Shown here one piece after another: positions 21,248 through 33,158 of a stretch of 64,000 nt of DNA. The translations under genes and the position numbers were made by a program. The notes under the pieces were generated by a model that had not been told where the DNA came from, did not search any database, and saw only the letters and a list, made by a program, of their open reading frames with translations. Position 1 is the first letter of the stretch. Each line of letters begins with the position of its first letter. Where the stretch lies: positions 12,397,420-12,461,419 of the forward strand of contig CM020620.1 in NCBI GenBank assembly GCA_009829735.1, written 5' to 3'. Origin of the DNA: Pyropia yezoensis. Its lineage: Eukaryota; Rhodophyta; Bangiophyceae; Bangiales; Bangiaceae.

Positions 21248-21716
21248 TGTGGCAAAAACCACATGCACACACGGCACCCAAGTTGGGGCGGTGTGCAAGG
21301 GCTGCCTCCCGTGTCGGGGGAACCGGAAGAAGTGCAAGTCGCACACACTCTGTCCCTGTTGTGGGGCAAACCCCCCACGGACAAACAAGAGGATGGTGTG
21401 TGGTCCAACAGTTTCTTGGTCGGGACGGGGACGCAGGGCCAAGCCCCGCTGTCCCTCCCCTTATCCCCCCAGGGTCCACTCAGAATCTCGCCACTCAGAA
21501 TCTCCCACCCCAGCACCTGCCCACCGGGCCACACGAAAATTCAAGACGATAAATGCAGAAAACCCTCAAATCCAAATTGGATTTACTACTAAGCTAACTA
21601 TCCCAAACTTAGGGAATATGGACCCAAATGCAGGGGGAGGAACGGATCAGGCTAGTGGCCTGCCGCCCCTTGCATGGCACGTGTTGCCCCCCTACCTGGG
21701 GGTCAATACTGCCACA
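21248..21716 (-). repeat. element A, 5' LTR (right)
   Basis: 469 bp, about 99.6% identical to the left LTR. Followed by target duplication GTGAG. On the minus strand the primer-binding site (TGGTGGAGCAGCAGGGG, complement of 21229-21245) begins two bases inside. Confidence 0.95.
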
Positions 21717-22020
21717 GTGAGGGGACTGGCTTTCCTGGCCTAGCGGGGAGCGAGGGGTTTGGGGGCCTTCTGTGCACCCCCGTCAGCCTTGTGTTGGTGG
21801 GCCAAGGGGTAGAAGAGGGCCGCCTGCCCACCCGTAAGGGGTGGATCGGAGCGGGAGGGGTGGCAACGGGTGCTCGCCGCCAGGACGGCCACCGTCTCCT
21901 CCCCCCCTCGGCTTCACCTCGCTGCCACCGGTCTGGGTGCATCCCCCTCCTCCTCACCCTAAGGGTGGGGGTGGCATCCACGTACTTTCTCCCTTCGTCT
22001 CCTTCGGAGAGAGGCCAGTC

Positions 22021-22311
22021 ATGGCTACCCCGTTGGGGCCATCGGACCACAACGCCACCATGGGTGACGGCGGCGGACCCGTTTCCCTTTGGGCTCCTTC
22101 CTCCCCCCGTGGCCTTTCAGCCACGCGGATGCCACCCGCCGCTCCGGGGGACGTCCTGATGGACGACGCCGGGAGCGGCCGGGGTGATGCCGGCCCGGCT
22201 TCGCCGGCCGAGGTACCTGTACCACCGTCGGCGGACCTGGAGGGGCCTGGCCCCTTCCTTCTTTCCTGCCGCTTCGGTACGACTACCCGTCGCCCTACGG
22301 GTGACATGTAG
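22021..22311 (+). pseudogene. element C, remnant of a convergent accessory reading frame
   Basis: In the same relative place as the convergent frame of A and B (downstream of pol, opposite strand) a short plus-strand frame begins MATPLGPSDHNA; the frames of A and B begin MATPG. It too follows a small hairpin and is Gly/Pro-rich at the start. The match is short, so the homology is tentative. The remainder of 21722-22840 shows no other coding feature. Confidence 0.35.
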
Positions 22312-22849
22312 ACAAGACGTCAACCATCCCAAGGGTGGCGACCAGTTCCAGCATGAGGCTCAAGGCAAGGGCGTGGCTCAAGGCACGGATTGGGGTCTAA
22401 GGCTCCCACAAGGATATCCCAAGGTGACGAAGGGACATCCACAAGGGTGACCGATGGTCACGCTTTACCTCTGCGCCCAAGTATCGCGTACTCTCGTCCG
22501 TGCCGGTGGCCCCTAGGGTCACCCTGGAGCCATGCTGGCGCCGAGTTGCCAGTGTATCCGTCATCTGCAAGGCATGCTCGGGGTACCCCCGTGCAGCGGA
22601 CCCCATGGGGGTCGAGCAAAACACTTTTCTGAACATGACGCGCGGGAAGAGGACGGGCGTTCGCCACCGTTCCCCGTCGACGTCGACCCCCTCCACACCA
22701 ATACCGGTGTGGATGCCATCGAAGAGGACGCATCTCCAACATTCGAACCCGCGACCTCACCAATGTTAGGCAAAAACGATATCCTCTCTGCTACGCACAG
22801 CTTCTGCTGACCTTGTGCCCTAGGCACTCTATAACGTCATCTAATTCTG

Positions 22850-25800
22850 CAGCCACTACCCTTGGGAGTTGGTTGCTATTCTTCTTCTTCCGTTTCCCCT
22901 TGGGGGAACAGTCGGAACCCATGGTCCCGTCCCTTGATGGGGAGCTTGTGTCTTCGGGCATACTTCAGCAGAGCCGCCCGTGGCACACCCTTCTTGGGGT
23001 GCTACGTATCCCCTTCGGGACCGTGGCCAAACCACCGCACCCGGAAGTCCAAGTCGGGCTTCCCTTCTTCATCCTCCACCCACTGGTGGCCGACGATCTG
23101 TTCGAACACGTCCCTCCCCGGCGATTCCTCGGGGCATTCGTTGAACGCGTCCCGGGCTTCCCGTGCCCGCATCCATACTGGATCCCCTGCCTTAGGCGGG
23201 GGAGCTCGTATGATATTGTCTTTACTCTGGGTCTGTTCTCCCGTAGGTGTTTCAATAAGAAACCGTTGCCCGTCTGTGCGTAGCACCAAATACGGTCCCT
23301 TCGTCCTTGAAGACATTTTTGTCCGCCCCTTAGCATAGGATTTCACATAAACCCAATCTACTTGAGACATAGTCTCTTTTTCTTGTTGTATACCAGCATC
23401 ATAAACGCGTTTGTAGGCCTCTTGGGCCTTATTCAAATTCTTCCTAATCCGGGGGATTAGATGGCGCATTTCATTCACATATTGAACCGCCGCCGTATCG
23501 GCGTCAGGCTCTTCCGTGACCACAGAGCGTACCTTATGTAAGCGCTCAATGTTCGACGCTTGCAAGCGCCGAGGGCTCACAAAAGTCATTGGGGCTACCC
23601 CAGTGCTCGAATGCACCTGCATTTTTTATGCAGTCGTCAGGAGGGACGCATAGCGATCCCATTCCCGCGGGTGCTCGGACGAATACGCCCGTAGCTGCCG
23701 CATGATTGTCTTGTTATACCGTTCCACTTGACCGTTGGTCTGTGGGTGATACGGAGTCGTATAGTTGGTGGAGATCCCTAGGAGCCCCATGACTCCTTGG
23801 GAATAGACGGCCGCAAACTGAGGTCCGTTGTCCGTCAGCGTGGAATCCGGGATGCCATAGGCAGCCACCCAATAATCGATAAACGCAGAGGCTACCCCAA
23901 GGGCAGTCGTGTCCGATAGGGGGACCGCCCTCACCAGTTTGGTGAACCGGTCGCACATCACCAGGAGCATGGTGTGCCCATTCTCCGTCTTCGGAAGGGG
24001 ACCCAGCAAATCCATGGCCACCGATTGGAATGGCTCATGGGCGGGGAATAGCTTCATAGGAGACTTGTGCCTCCTATCCGATATGCGGTTCTTTGTACAT
24101 CCTGGGCAGTTATAGACATACCCGTATACATCCGCCACTAGGGCGGGCCAATAAAAATACTGGCGCATCGTCCTGTACATCTTCCGGGAACCCGGATGAC
24201 CCGCCGTAGGCGCGTCATGATACATTTCCAGAACACGCTTCCTCAGTGTGTCCGGGATGACCCATTGGTTATTCCCCCCGAGTAGGGAGTGGCGACACAG
24301 TACACCATCGTCGTCTTCAAAGAAGAAGGCGTTCCGCTGCCAACGGGCATCCTTTGGAAGGATGAGAGGCCCCTCCATCCGGCGTTGCTTGCAAAATTCA
24401 TCAGAGGCCTGGGCCTCAATGAGCTCTCGAAGCGTAATCCTCCCGAGGCTCTAAGGGCTTCGGTCTGTGAGGGCCTTCGTTGACCGGGTCACCGCCAATA
24501 CGGGTATCTGGTCATCCAAAGGTGTCCTATCCAAGCCATCCGCAGGAAGGCGAGACAGGGCATCAGCCACTTTGTGGTCCTTCCCCGGTCTGTGCTTAAT
24601 TTGGTACGAGAATTCCGCCAAGCGGAGCCTCCAGCCCGTAAGGCGTCGATTAGGGCTATTGCTTGTCATCACAGAAGTGAGGGCAGAATGGTCACAGCGC
24701 ACCAGAAATTCGGACCCTTCCAAGAAGGTACGCAGGTAGGTCACTGACCATACCACTCCGAGTGCCTCAATTTCTGTGGCACAGTAGTTCCGCTCGGCCG
24801 GGGATAGACCCCGACTAAAATACCCGACGGGGAGATACTCCCCGTCCTCTTGTTGTTGCAGCAAGGCACAGCCCAGCTGCTCATAGCTGGCGTCCACCTC
24901 CAATATATATTGGGCTCCCTCCCGAGGGATGGCCAAAATAGGAGGCTTCAAGCGGCAGTCGCGAAGCTCCTCGAACGCCGCTTGAGTCTCCTCCGTTGGA
25001 TAAGGTAGTTCCTTGGCTAGGTGCGTACTAGTTAGCACGTTCAGCGGTCGAGCGATACGGGCAAAATTCGGGACAAACCTTCGGTATACCCCGCACATAC
25101 CCAAGAAGCTCTTCAGCTGCGTTTGTGTACGCGGATAATGCAACCCCTTCAGGGCTTTGGTATTTTTCTCATTTACGGCCACCCGCCCTGGGCGGATGAC
25201 ATGTCCCAAATATTCGACTTCCCTCTGAAAGAGGTGGCACTTGGACGACTTCAGCGGCACGCCGTTCTCCTTGAGGAGACTCAAAACGTGTTTCAAGTTG
25301 TGCAGGTGCTCCTCGTCAGAACGAGAAAAGACGATGACATCGTCTAAATATACGAGGCAGGTCTGCCACTTCACACCAGCCAGGATAATATCCTTAGCTC
25401 TCTGGAACGTCGCTGGAGCGTTGCAGAGCCCTAAAGGCAACCGCGTACATTGCCGTATGCCCTTTTAACACGTAAATGCCGTCAGGTGCTTATCCTCTGG
25501 TGCAATAGGAATTTGCCAATATCCAGCGTTACAATCTAGGGTGCAAAACACCCTGGCCTCCCCTAGGGAGTCCAAGCATTCATCCATCCTTGGGATGGGG
25601 TATGCGTGCTTCACCGTGACGAGGTTGAGCCGCCGGTATTCAGTACAAAACCGGGGCGTACCGTCCGACTTCGGGACGATTACCACGGGACTAGCCCACT
25701 TGCCCTCGGCGGGTTCAATAACGTCGAGTTTCCGCATCCGCTCCACTTGTTCCCCTTCCAACTGGCGATGCTTGTGCCCCGCCTTGTAGGGATGTTGCCT

Positions 25801-26838
25801 TACCGGGGTTACCCCGGGTTTTAAGCGGATGCGGTGCGCGGTACTCTTGATGAGTCCAAGAGTACCATCCCTTGAGGATTTGTATTTCTCCACCAGCTCC
25901 GAGAGCTGGCCACGTAGGGCTTCAGGAACCTCTCCTAGGTCAACCTCTGAATGGGCGCCCTCCTTCACCGCAGGACCTTCGCTCAGCTTCTGCATCTCTT
26001 CTTGAGAGACGCTCAGTACAGGTCCTTGATAAGATGATATTGACGCCACCACCGTCCCAACGGGAAGGCGGACCATCCTTGGCGTAGGATTCATCATTTG
26101 TACGGTGTACGGGGCGTCCCGGTTCAGCTCCGCGGGGCCGTTCGCCACGTGAACACCGTACTTGGAGGCGATACGGGGCTGCCTGGAAATAATCCCGTGG
26201 CCTTGGAAATTCCCTCGCACCTTCACATGGGAGATAACCCCAGGCTTCAGCCTCAACTCGTGACACAAGGTGAGTTTTGCTGTCTTGACCCGTGGGCAAG
26301 CGCACACAGGGTTCCACTTAATGGGACCCGTTTCCACATCCTCCATATCCCGGAGAATTGGGACAACCATCCCTGTCTTGAGGGTCACCGTCTGGTCCTC
26401 ACAGGAGATGGTTTTCACCTCGGTGTCACCAAATGAATTTCCTAATATGACGGGTACCGCCATATTATCGATCACTCCAAAGCAGACGTAGGAGACTTAG
26501 TCTCCCTTTTGTACGCCCAAGCGTACAGTTCCTCGAATAGGGAGACACCCCCCCTTCAGGTCAAAGTACAATATATTCTCCAGCTCCCCTAGGGGCTGAA
26601 GCCTCATTCCCTTCGGGAGCACGGAGCTTCGAATCAAGGAGGGCCCGCTGCCAGTATCCAGGACAGCGTGCAAAGCATGCTCTGACCCTTCAGTAGCAAA
26701 CAAATGTACAGCCAGCTGATAGCTGGATGAAGGCATAATCGCGCAAATGACATTTTCCCGTTTCACCCCTTTAGGGAGTGCCAATAATGCAGGCTTGTTC
26801 TTTGGGGGGCGGCGCAAAATCCTCTTAGGCCCCCCCAT
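22850..26838 (-). pseudogene. element C, pol region (broken)
   Basis: Protease-like (VLDTGSGPSLI), reverse transcriptase (DGTPRFCTEYRRLN, YLDDVIVFSRSDEEH), RNase H (LEVDASYEQLGC), integrase (HHCC-type zinc part, AMDLLGPL, LTDNGPQFA, HPQTNGQVERYN) and a chromodomain-like end (LDFRVRWFGHGPEG). The same domain order as A and B but clearly diverged in sequence, so C is a sister family. Several breaks. Confidence 0.88.
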
Positions 26839-26879
26839 ATCAGGGGACGTAGTGGGAGAAGCTCTAGGGGGACCGCCCC

Positions 26880-28600
26880 TTACGCGTTTCCCGAAGATGA
26901 GGAGTCAGACGAACTCCCCTTGGGGGAACTCGGTCGATCTACCTTCCCCTTTGGGGAGGGCGTAACCGCAGCAATCGCCCCGCCAGTGCGGGCGGAGTCA
27001 CGGGCCTCCTTGCGCTCCGCGCGCGCCTTGGCCATCTGTGCTCGAGTCGCCTCCGGGAGGTGTGGACAATTTGACATCCAATGGAAGGTACTATTACAGA
27101 CGTGGCAGGGGAAGAGTTCCCGCTTTCCGTCCGTCCATCTGGACCCCCCAGAGGGTCGATAATCCTTGCGGGAAGAGCCAGAGGCCTCCCCCACCTCCTG
27201 GGGTGACGACGTACCAGCAGCCAGAGCCCGACGCGCCATGCGGCGAGCGATACACTCCGCGTCTTCTTTCGCCTTTAACTCCTTGGCGGCGGCTCGAACC
27301 CGCCGCCGGAAATCTCCTGCCCGTTGGGCATACTGTACCACCAGCTCAATAGGAGCATGAGGGTGGTCAGCTACGTAGTTGCGTACCTCGTGCCGAATTT
27401 CCCACCAGGTGCCCTGCATAAAGCGGGCTCGGACCTGGCCCGAGGTTTGTAAGTATCCACACTTCGCGTGGAGTTCCATGAGGCGGCGGTGGAACGCCGT
27501 CTCCGTCTCATCCTCCTCTTGGGAGGCACCATTAAAAATGGCCTCCGGTTCATTCAGGAGATGCTCATCTGCGTACGCGCGCAGAAGCCAATTCACCAGT
27601 TCCAAAGAGGAGGTCACCTCCACAGTGCGCCGGCCGTCATCGACGGACGGGCGAATTCGATAAAGGTCCCTCTTCAAGGGATCCTTAGTAAACTCCGGGA
27701 GGAGAAGCAAAGCTCGCCCCTCTGAGAGGCCGTTATCATTTGCCGCTTTTACAAAGCGGTTGAGAAATTCGAAGACTCCCAGAGGAGGGTCTCCCCCCCA
27801 TTCACAATCGCGACCAAATATACTGGCCAGGTCCTTTCGCTTCTTACCCAGGCCTTGGGCCTCGGCTCCCGATACTCGATTGTCCTTGTTCTTGAGAGCA
27901 TATGTCTGACAGTCCAGCAGGCTCGCATAACGATCGTCTGCCGGAATACTTTTGGGGGGAATCTCCCGTAGGGGGGCTCGCCCCGGTCCTGTCTGAGCGG
28001 AAACAGCTCGGACTACTGGTCGCGGGCGCCGACGGCGCTCGGGAGGCGAAGCCTTCACTCCGGAATAATCCGAAGTCGACTCAGATGAAGAACTGGGCTG
28101 CCGGCCACGCTGGCGCTCCCGTTTCTGCACACTTTGCTCCACAAAACTCAACCGTTGGTTGAGTGGAGTCAGCAGGCCGCTAACAGCCTCCACCATGGCT
28201 TTCTTCCATTCCTCCGTAGGAGTATCCGATCCAGGGGCACAAATGCTCGAGGTGTCTCCTTAGGAGACGATGTCCCCGTGAGGGGAACCGGAGGGGTGGG
28301 CGTTTCCTCAGAATCCACCCCCGCAAAGGGGAGAATCCCAGGAAAATTGCCGAAGCCGGTTGATTGCCCTCCCTCGCGCTTCCCGCGCGGCTGGGAATAC
28401 GGTTCGCCCGATGGGCCTTCCGAACCGATTTCCAGCGGGGGTAGCCGGGTAGTCACCCTACGGGTGGCCAGGTCATCAATTCCAGCCCCTTGGGCGCGCG
28501 GAGGAGCAGCGCCTCCAATCGCGCTCTCCTTCGTCACGGATGAACCGCCCTCCAGGACTCCCGTCTCCCCCTGAGGGGGATTCTGCTCGTTATCAGACAT
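26880..28600 (-). pseudogene. element C, gag region (broken)
   Basis: A capsid-like region (GVFEFLNRFVKAANDNGLS matches the position of VFEFLRRFTKACDDNA in A) and one knuckle-like site (CHVCNSTFHWMSNC), with a serine-rich tail at the end. About one break. Confidence 0.82.
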
Positions 28601-28715
28601 CACTACAACCGCGTTCCCTTAGGGAAGACAGAGCACAACCACAGAAAGAGTACGATGAAGGGGTACACCCCTTTGGCCAGAAGGAACCTAGTCCCTCCCC
28701 CGCTGATCCACCAAA

Positions 28716-29407
28716 TGTCGTGGTTTTACGTACCTTAGGCGCGTAGCACCCAGAACACACAGAGAAACAACCCACCAAGAACGCGGGGAGACAGGAGAAA
28801 TACCGAACCGCCGACCGCCTGGCTGGTTCACGCGGGGATCCGCGACCAGGACGACAGTGTTCAAGCACACGCAAGTCTGTTTTTTTTCGAAGGGGGAAGC
28901 AACGCGCACCCCCACGCACACTCTTACCCTCTCTCACCCGCACCCAGCAACCCTCCACACCGGGCCACGTGCGGGCCAATCAAAACCCTCCAACATGTCC
29001 GGAGGGCCCCCTCCCCCACGGATCATCCCTGCCAGCGGGGCAGGAATCTCCAAGATACGGGGAAGAGGAGCCCCGCCGGACATCAGTGCCAACACTCAAG
29101 ATCTCCCCAATCTCACAATCACGCAAAATACACAATCAAAATCCAAACCCCAAATGCATCCCATCCCGGAATATTGACCAATGGCCAATTCCGGTCAGGG
29201 GAAATTCCCATACACTGGAAATCCCAACATGGGCTCCAGAACCAATGGCGACCCGGTCCCATCTCCATAGGAGGAGACCAATCGGAAGCCAGTAAAAATC
29301 CCAAGGGGCCAAATCGGCCCCGTCCTCCTCACTAGGAAGGTGGGCACAGGGGTACGACGCGATCTCTACGAGGTCCCCCCACGTGGAGGGCCCATAGGGT
29401 CCCTACA
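28716..29407 (-). repeat. element C, 5' LTR (right)
   Basis: About 692 bp, about 99% identical to the left LTR. Followed by CGGGG. The minus-strand primer-binding site starts TGGTGGATCAGCGG, close to that of A, so both families may use the same tRNA primer. Confidence 0.9.
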
Positions 29408-29412
29408 CGGGG

Positions 29413-31626
29413 CTGCGCCCGTCCGTCCCTCACGGCCTCTGTGGCGTGGGGTAAAAGTTGGGGTCATGAAAAGACCCTAATCTTCTCTTCAGCCACTCAC
29501 AGGGCTGCACGTTTCTTTGAAAAGGCTGGTGTAAAGAAACCCAGGCTGCACACCTTAACTAGGCGTGGCAGCCACCGGCCGACACAACGGGCAGGGCTCG
29601 CGGCCCATGTACCATGCTCGACCAACGATGCCGGATAAATCTAGTAACACAAGTATCGCATTGGGTGTCCTAGTAGGGCCTCGCCCACCACGGGCGGCTG
29701 CTGGCTTGTCGTTAGTAACCGCCACTAACGACAGGCCAGGAGCCGCCCATCTCTCGCCAATGGATTGAGGTGCTTAGCACGCACCGGGGCGGGTGCCACG
29801 TCGGTAGAGAACTTTGGTACGTGTCAACGGGTTGGTCCAGCCGGTTTGTTGCTTTCTACGACTGTGGAGATGCAGTTGAACACCTTAAGCCTCCGATGTG
29901 GTAATTGCCGTGAGCAACTAGGGAGGCATCACACAATTGTAGACACACCTGCCCCCTACTCTGTCGCCACCAAGTGGACCCTTGTCCCCTACTTTTCCGT
30001 ACTCTGTCGCCCCCGACACGATCCCTGCCGCCCACCGCATCAGTGCTGCCCTCCCCGCTGCTGCCAAGGTGACCCGATAGCCGCCGCAGGCCGCTGCTGC
30101 CGTTACCGCCGCTGCCGGCTGGCGACGGGCCCCCGACCGCTGCCGCCGCCGGCTGGCAGCCGCCCCTCCGCCGCTTTCGCTCCCGGCCGGCCGCCGCGAG
30201 CACTGCGGCGAGCTGGCCAGGGCCCCCCCGCTGCTGCCCGCCCGCTTGCCGCCGCCGCCGCCGCCGCAACCGCCGCCGCCGCCACCGCCGCCGCCGCCGG
30301 CTCTTGGCTGCTCGCCCGGCGGCAGCGGCGGCGCAGCCATCGCCGCGGCCGCCGCCGTCGGCTGGTCCTTGCCCACCCCCCACCACGACCGCCGCCGCCC
30401 GTTGGCCGTCGGCTGGCTGCAGCCAGCCCGTCGCCGCCGCGGCCGCCGCCGCCAGCCCCTGCTGCTGGCACCTCCCCGCCTGTCGCTACTGCCGCCGCCG
30501 CTGCCGCCGTCGCCGCTGCCGACGCTACCGCCGTAGCCGCTACACTTACCGCCGCCGCCGCGGTCGCCGCCGCCGCGGCCGCCGCCACCGCCGGTCAGTC
30601 TCTGTTCGCCCAGCGCCGGCGGCGGCGCCGGTGGCGCCGCCACTGCCGCGGCTGCCTCCGCCGGCTCGTCCCGGCCTGCACCCCGCCGCTGCCGCCGCCG
30701 CCGGCTGGCCGTCGGCTGGCCGCTGCCTCACCACCGCCGCCGCGAGCTACTGCAGCTGGCGGCTCCCCGCCCGGCGCTGCCTACGCTGCCGCCGCAGCCG
30801 CCGCCGCTGCCTCCGTCGCTATCGCCGCCGGTCCCGCCGCGGCGGCCGCCGCCGACGGTTCCGCCGCGGCCGTCGCCGCCGCCGTGACCGTCAGCGGGCC
30901 GCTCCCAGACCGTGGCTGCCGCCGTCGCCGGCTGGCAGCTGCCCAAAGTGCTTCTCAAAGAGCTTTTTACGGCTCCAGGTATGTCTCCGACCGCCAACGT
31001 CACTTTCAACTCCCGAAAACAATGTTGACTACATGCAGTACATTTGCAGTCAAATTAGCAAAGTTTCAACGTGAACGTGCCAATTAAGGACGGGTACGCT
31101 GTAATATTTGGAGTATGTAGGCGTATGTAAGTATTCAAGGTTCAAAAGAAAAGTTCGTTGGTCGTGCATGGCATATGGGCCGGGCTGGCGCCCCCCCGCA
31201 GCCCCGACTACCGCCAGAATTCCATCGTCACGCCCAACAGCCGCTGCCACTCCCCCCGGCCCCCGGCGACCCCTGTTCACGCCCACACCGGCCACGAGCA
31301 GCCAACACGGTCCCCGGTGGCGCCGAATGATCGCAGACACCGCACAGGCGCCGCCGGACGCCGAAAGGGGCTGGGCTCGCGCCCTGCCGCGGCCCCTACC
31401 ACCACCGTCCACCCGCCTGGAAGACGTTTCTGCGGAGGCAGCCCGATGGCGAAGCTGAACACGGATCGGCGGCGTCCCGTCGTGTTGCCTGATTAGGGCC
31501 ACGCGGCACCGAGCCACCACCAGCCGTGGAAGTCGCCCGAGGAATGGCTGGAGTAGTAGGCGACCGGATGACGATGCCGGGAGCAACGCAAAGAGCCGCA
31601 GAAGGCAATCGCGGTGCCGGAGGAGC
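29413..31626. other. spacer between element C and the reading frame entered by element B
   Basis: 29413-29990 is ordinary mixed sequence with one long hairpin (separate entry). 30060-30950 is a GCC/CCG trinucleotide-rich block in which phrases such as GCCGTCGGCTGGC recur, open in several frames, and probably not a gene. 30960-31150 is AT-richer. No recognisable gene. Confidence 0.5.
29701..29739. repeat. 16-bp stem hairpin
   Basis: CTGGCTTGTCGTTAGT (29701-29716), loop AACCGCC, then ACTAACGACAGGCCAG (29724-29739): a 16-bp stem with one T/G mismatch. It is a long perfect-type stem for unique sequence; no flanking element was recognised. Confidence 0.6.
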
Positions 31627-32351
31627 CTAGAGCACCGGTGAAGGTAGAGCCGGGCGCACACGCGCCGGCGACGGCGAAGGCGAAGCAACCGGTGCGACAG
31701 GAGCAACCGGAGGAATTTGAGCAGCTGCAGACGCCCGACCAACCGCCGCAGCCCATCCCGACTCTTGAACTGGCGGCCCAGATGGCAGCAGGTCCAGAGC
31801 GGCCGGTACAGGAGAACCTCCCCGCTGCGGCCACGCCGGCAGCGGCGTCACCAGCTGCACCTTGGCTGGAGAACTTTGGTAGACCACCTGCACCCAACCC
31901 GAGCCATCCCGACGCGGACTATTCTGGTCCGCAATCAGGTTCAAGAAGGTCTGGTCATGCACCGGGAGTTGACGCCGGAAGTCGATCATCACCTGGAGGA
32001 GCTCCTTGTACTCCTCATCCTGGCTGAACAAGAAGTCGACGGTCAGCTTGCCGATAATCCAGACCATCATTAAGTCCGAGAGGAGCCAGAGCCGGTTAGA
32101 CACCAAGACGTCGTAAAGCCAGTGGTTGGCGGCCAAGACCTTCATCTCGGAGGTGTACATCATGTACGGGATGGAGTGAAAGAAGCCCTTGATCGACGCC
32201 TTGGTCAGGGCATCCAGGAAGTACCAGGTGAAGGGGATGCTAGATAGAGCGAACCCGACCGGGATCTCGAATTCCTGCTGCTGCGGGATGACCTTGGAGT
32301 AGTACGCCGCCCGGTTGGCCTTGTCCAGCTTCCAGAACTCTTGGTGGTTGC
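31627..32351 (-). pseudogene. minus-strand reading frame of unknown origin, left part, cut by element B
   Basis: This frame reads leftward from the edge of element B. It has moderate GC, a helical hydrophobic stretch (for example VSNRLWLLSDLMMVWIIGKL) and ends in a Pro/Ala-rich tail. I do not recognise the family; it could be a host gene or the gag-like frame of yet another element. The target duplication GTTGC at 32347-32351 lies within it. Codon use is less GC-rich than in the host genes and closer to the retroelements. Confidence 0.4.
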
Positions 32352-32820
32352 TGTGGCAAAAGCCACTCGCACGCTCGGCACCCAAGTTGGGGCGGTGTAC
32401 AAGGGCTGCCTCCCGTGTCGGGGGAACCGGAAGAAGTGCAAGTCGCACACACTCTATCCCTGTTGTGGGGCGATCCCCCCACTGACAAAGAAGAAGATGG
32501 TGTGTGGGCCAACAGTTTCTTGGTCGGGACGGGGACGCAGGGCCAAGCCCCGCCGTCCCTCCCCTTATCCCCCCAGGGTCCCCTCAGAATCTCGCCACTC
32601 AGAATCTCCCACCCCAGCACCTGCCCACCGGGCCACACGAAAATTCAAGACGATAAATGCAGAAAACCCTCAAATCCAAGTTGGATTTACTACTAAGCTA
32701 ACTATCCCAAACTTAGGGAATATGGACCCAAATGCAGGGGGAGGAACGGATCAGGCTAGTGGCCTGCCGCCCCTTGCATGGCACGTGTTGCCCCCCTACC
32801 TTGGGGTCATTACTGCCACA
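32352..32820 (-). repeat. element B, 3' LTR (left)
   Basis: 469 bp, TGTGGCA...TGCCACA, with the minus-strand polypurine tract at the complement of 32821-32833. Confidence 0.95.
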
Positions 32821-33158
32821 CTCCCCTCTCCTCAGTTCCGACCGACCCGGTCGGCCCTGTGAGGGGGTGCGAAAACGCACGTCTCGGCGTTGGGGGCGCG
32901 ACTTGCCGTCCCCCCTCGAGTACGTAACGCGGATGTGGAAGCGGTCGTGTTGACCGCCCCTCTCCTCAAGCTTGCCCACTTGGCAGCTTGCTCTCCCCGG
33001 TTCTCACTGCACCACCACCACCACATCCCCTTCACTTTCCCCTGGGCCGCCCCACGCTGGGGAGGCCACCCGTCTACCCACGATCCGAGTCCCCTTCAAC
33101 TCGAGGCGGGTCTCGTGCCGCTGTGGCCAAAGCGTCTCTCCCCAACTTGAGGAGAGCC

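Larger units (their letters stand above)
12339..21716 (-). mobile_element. element A: Ty3/Gypsy chromovirus-like LTR retrotransposon, broken, nested in C
   Basis: 9,378 bp with 469-bp LTRs that begin TGTGGCA and end TGCCACA, flanked by GTGAG on both sides (12334-12338 and 21717-21721). On the minus strand: LTR, primer-binding site beginning TGG two to three bases inside the LTR edge, gag (CCHC), pol with protease, RT (YLDD), RNase H, integrase (HHCC and DDE) and a C-terminal chromodomain, polypurine tract, LTR. A convergent plus-strand reading frame lies between pol and the 3' LTR. The LTRs differ at about two bases by eye (about 99.6% identity), so insertion was recent. gag looks open; pol has about three breaks. 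Confidence 0.95.
11317..29407 (-). mobile_element. element C: Ty3/Gypsy chromovirus-like LTR retrotransposon, broken, carrying element A inside
   Basis: LTRs of about 690 bp at 11317-12006 and 28716-29407 start TGT and end ACA, and the whole is flanked by the 5-bp duplication CGGGG (11312-11316 and 29408-29412). Coding runs on the minus strand: gag with a CCHC knuckle, then protease, reverse transcriptase, RNase H, integrase and a chromodomain-like end. Without the inserted element A (9,378 bp plus its 5-bp duplication) its own length is about 8.7 kb. By eye the two LTRs differ at about five bases and two short gaps, roughly 99% identity, so it is young. It is broken, with about six breaks in gag and pol besides the inserted element. 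Confidence 0.93.

Noticed and set aside
22731-22795. tRNA-like sequence on the minus strand (GGTTCGAAT phrase)
   Set aside because: The T-loop-like phrase is there, but the flanking bases do not form a 5-bp T stem or a closing acceptor stem. It lies in the non-coding part of element C.
30060-30950. Long Ala/Pro/Arg frames on both strands
   Set aside because: Trinucleotide-rich low-complexity sequence, open in several frames at once, with no domain.
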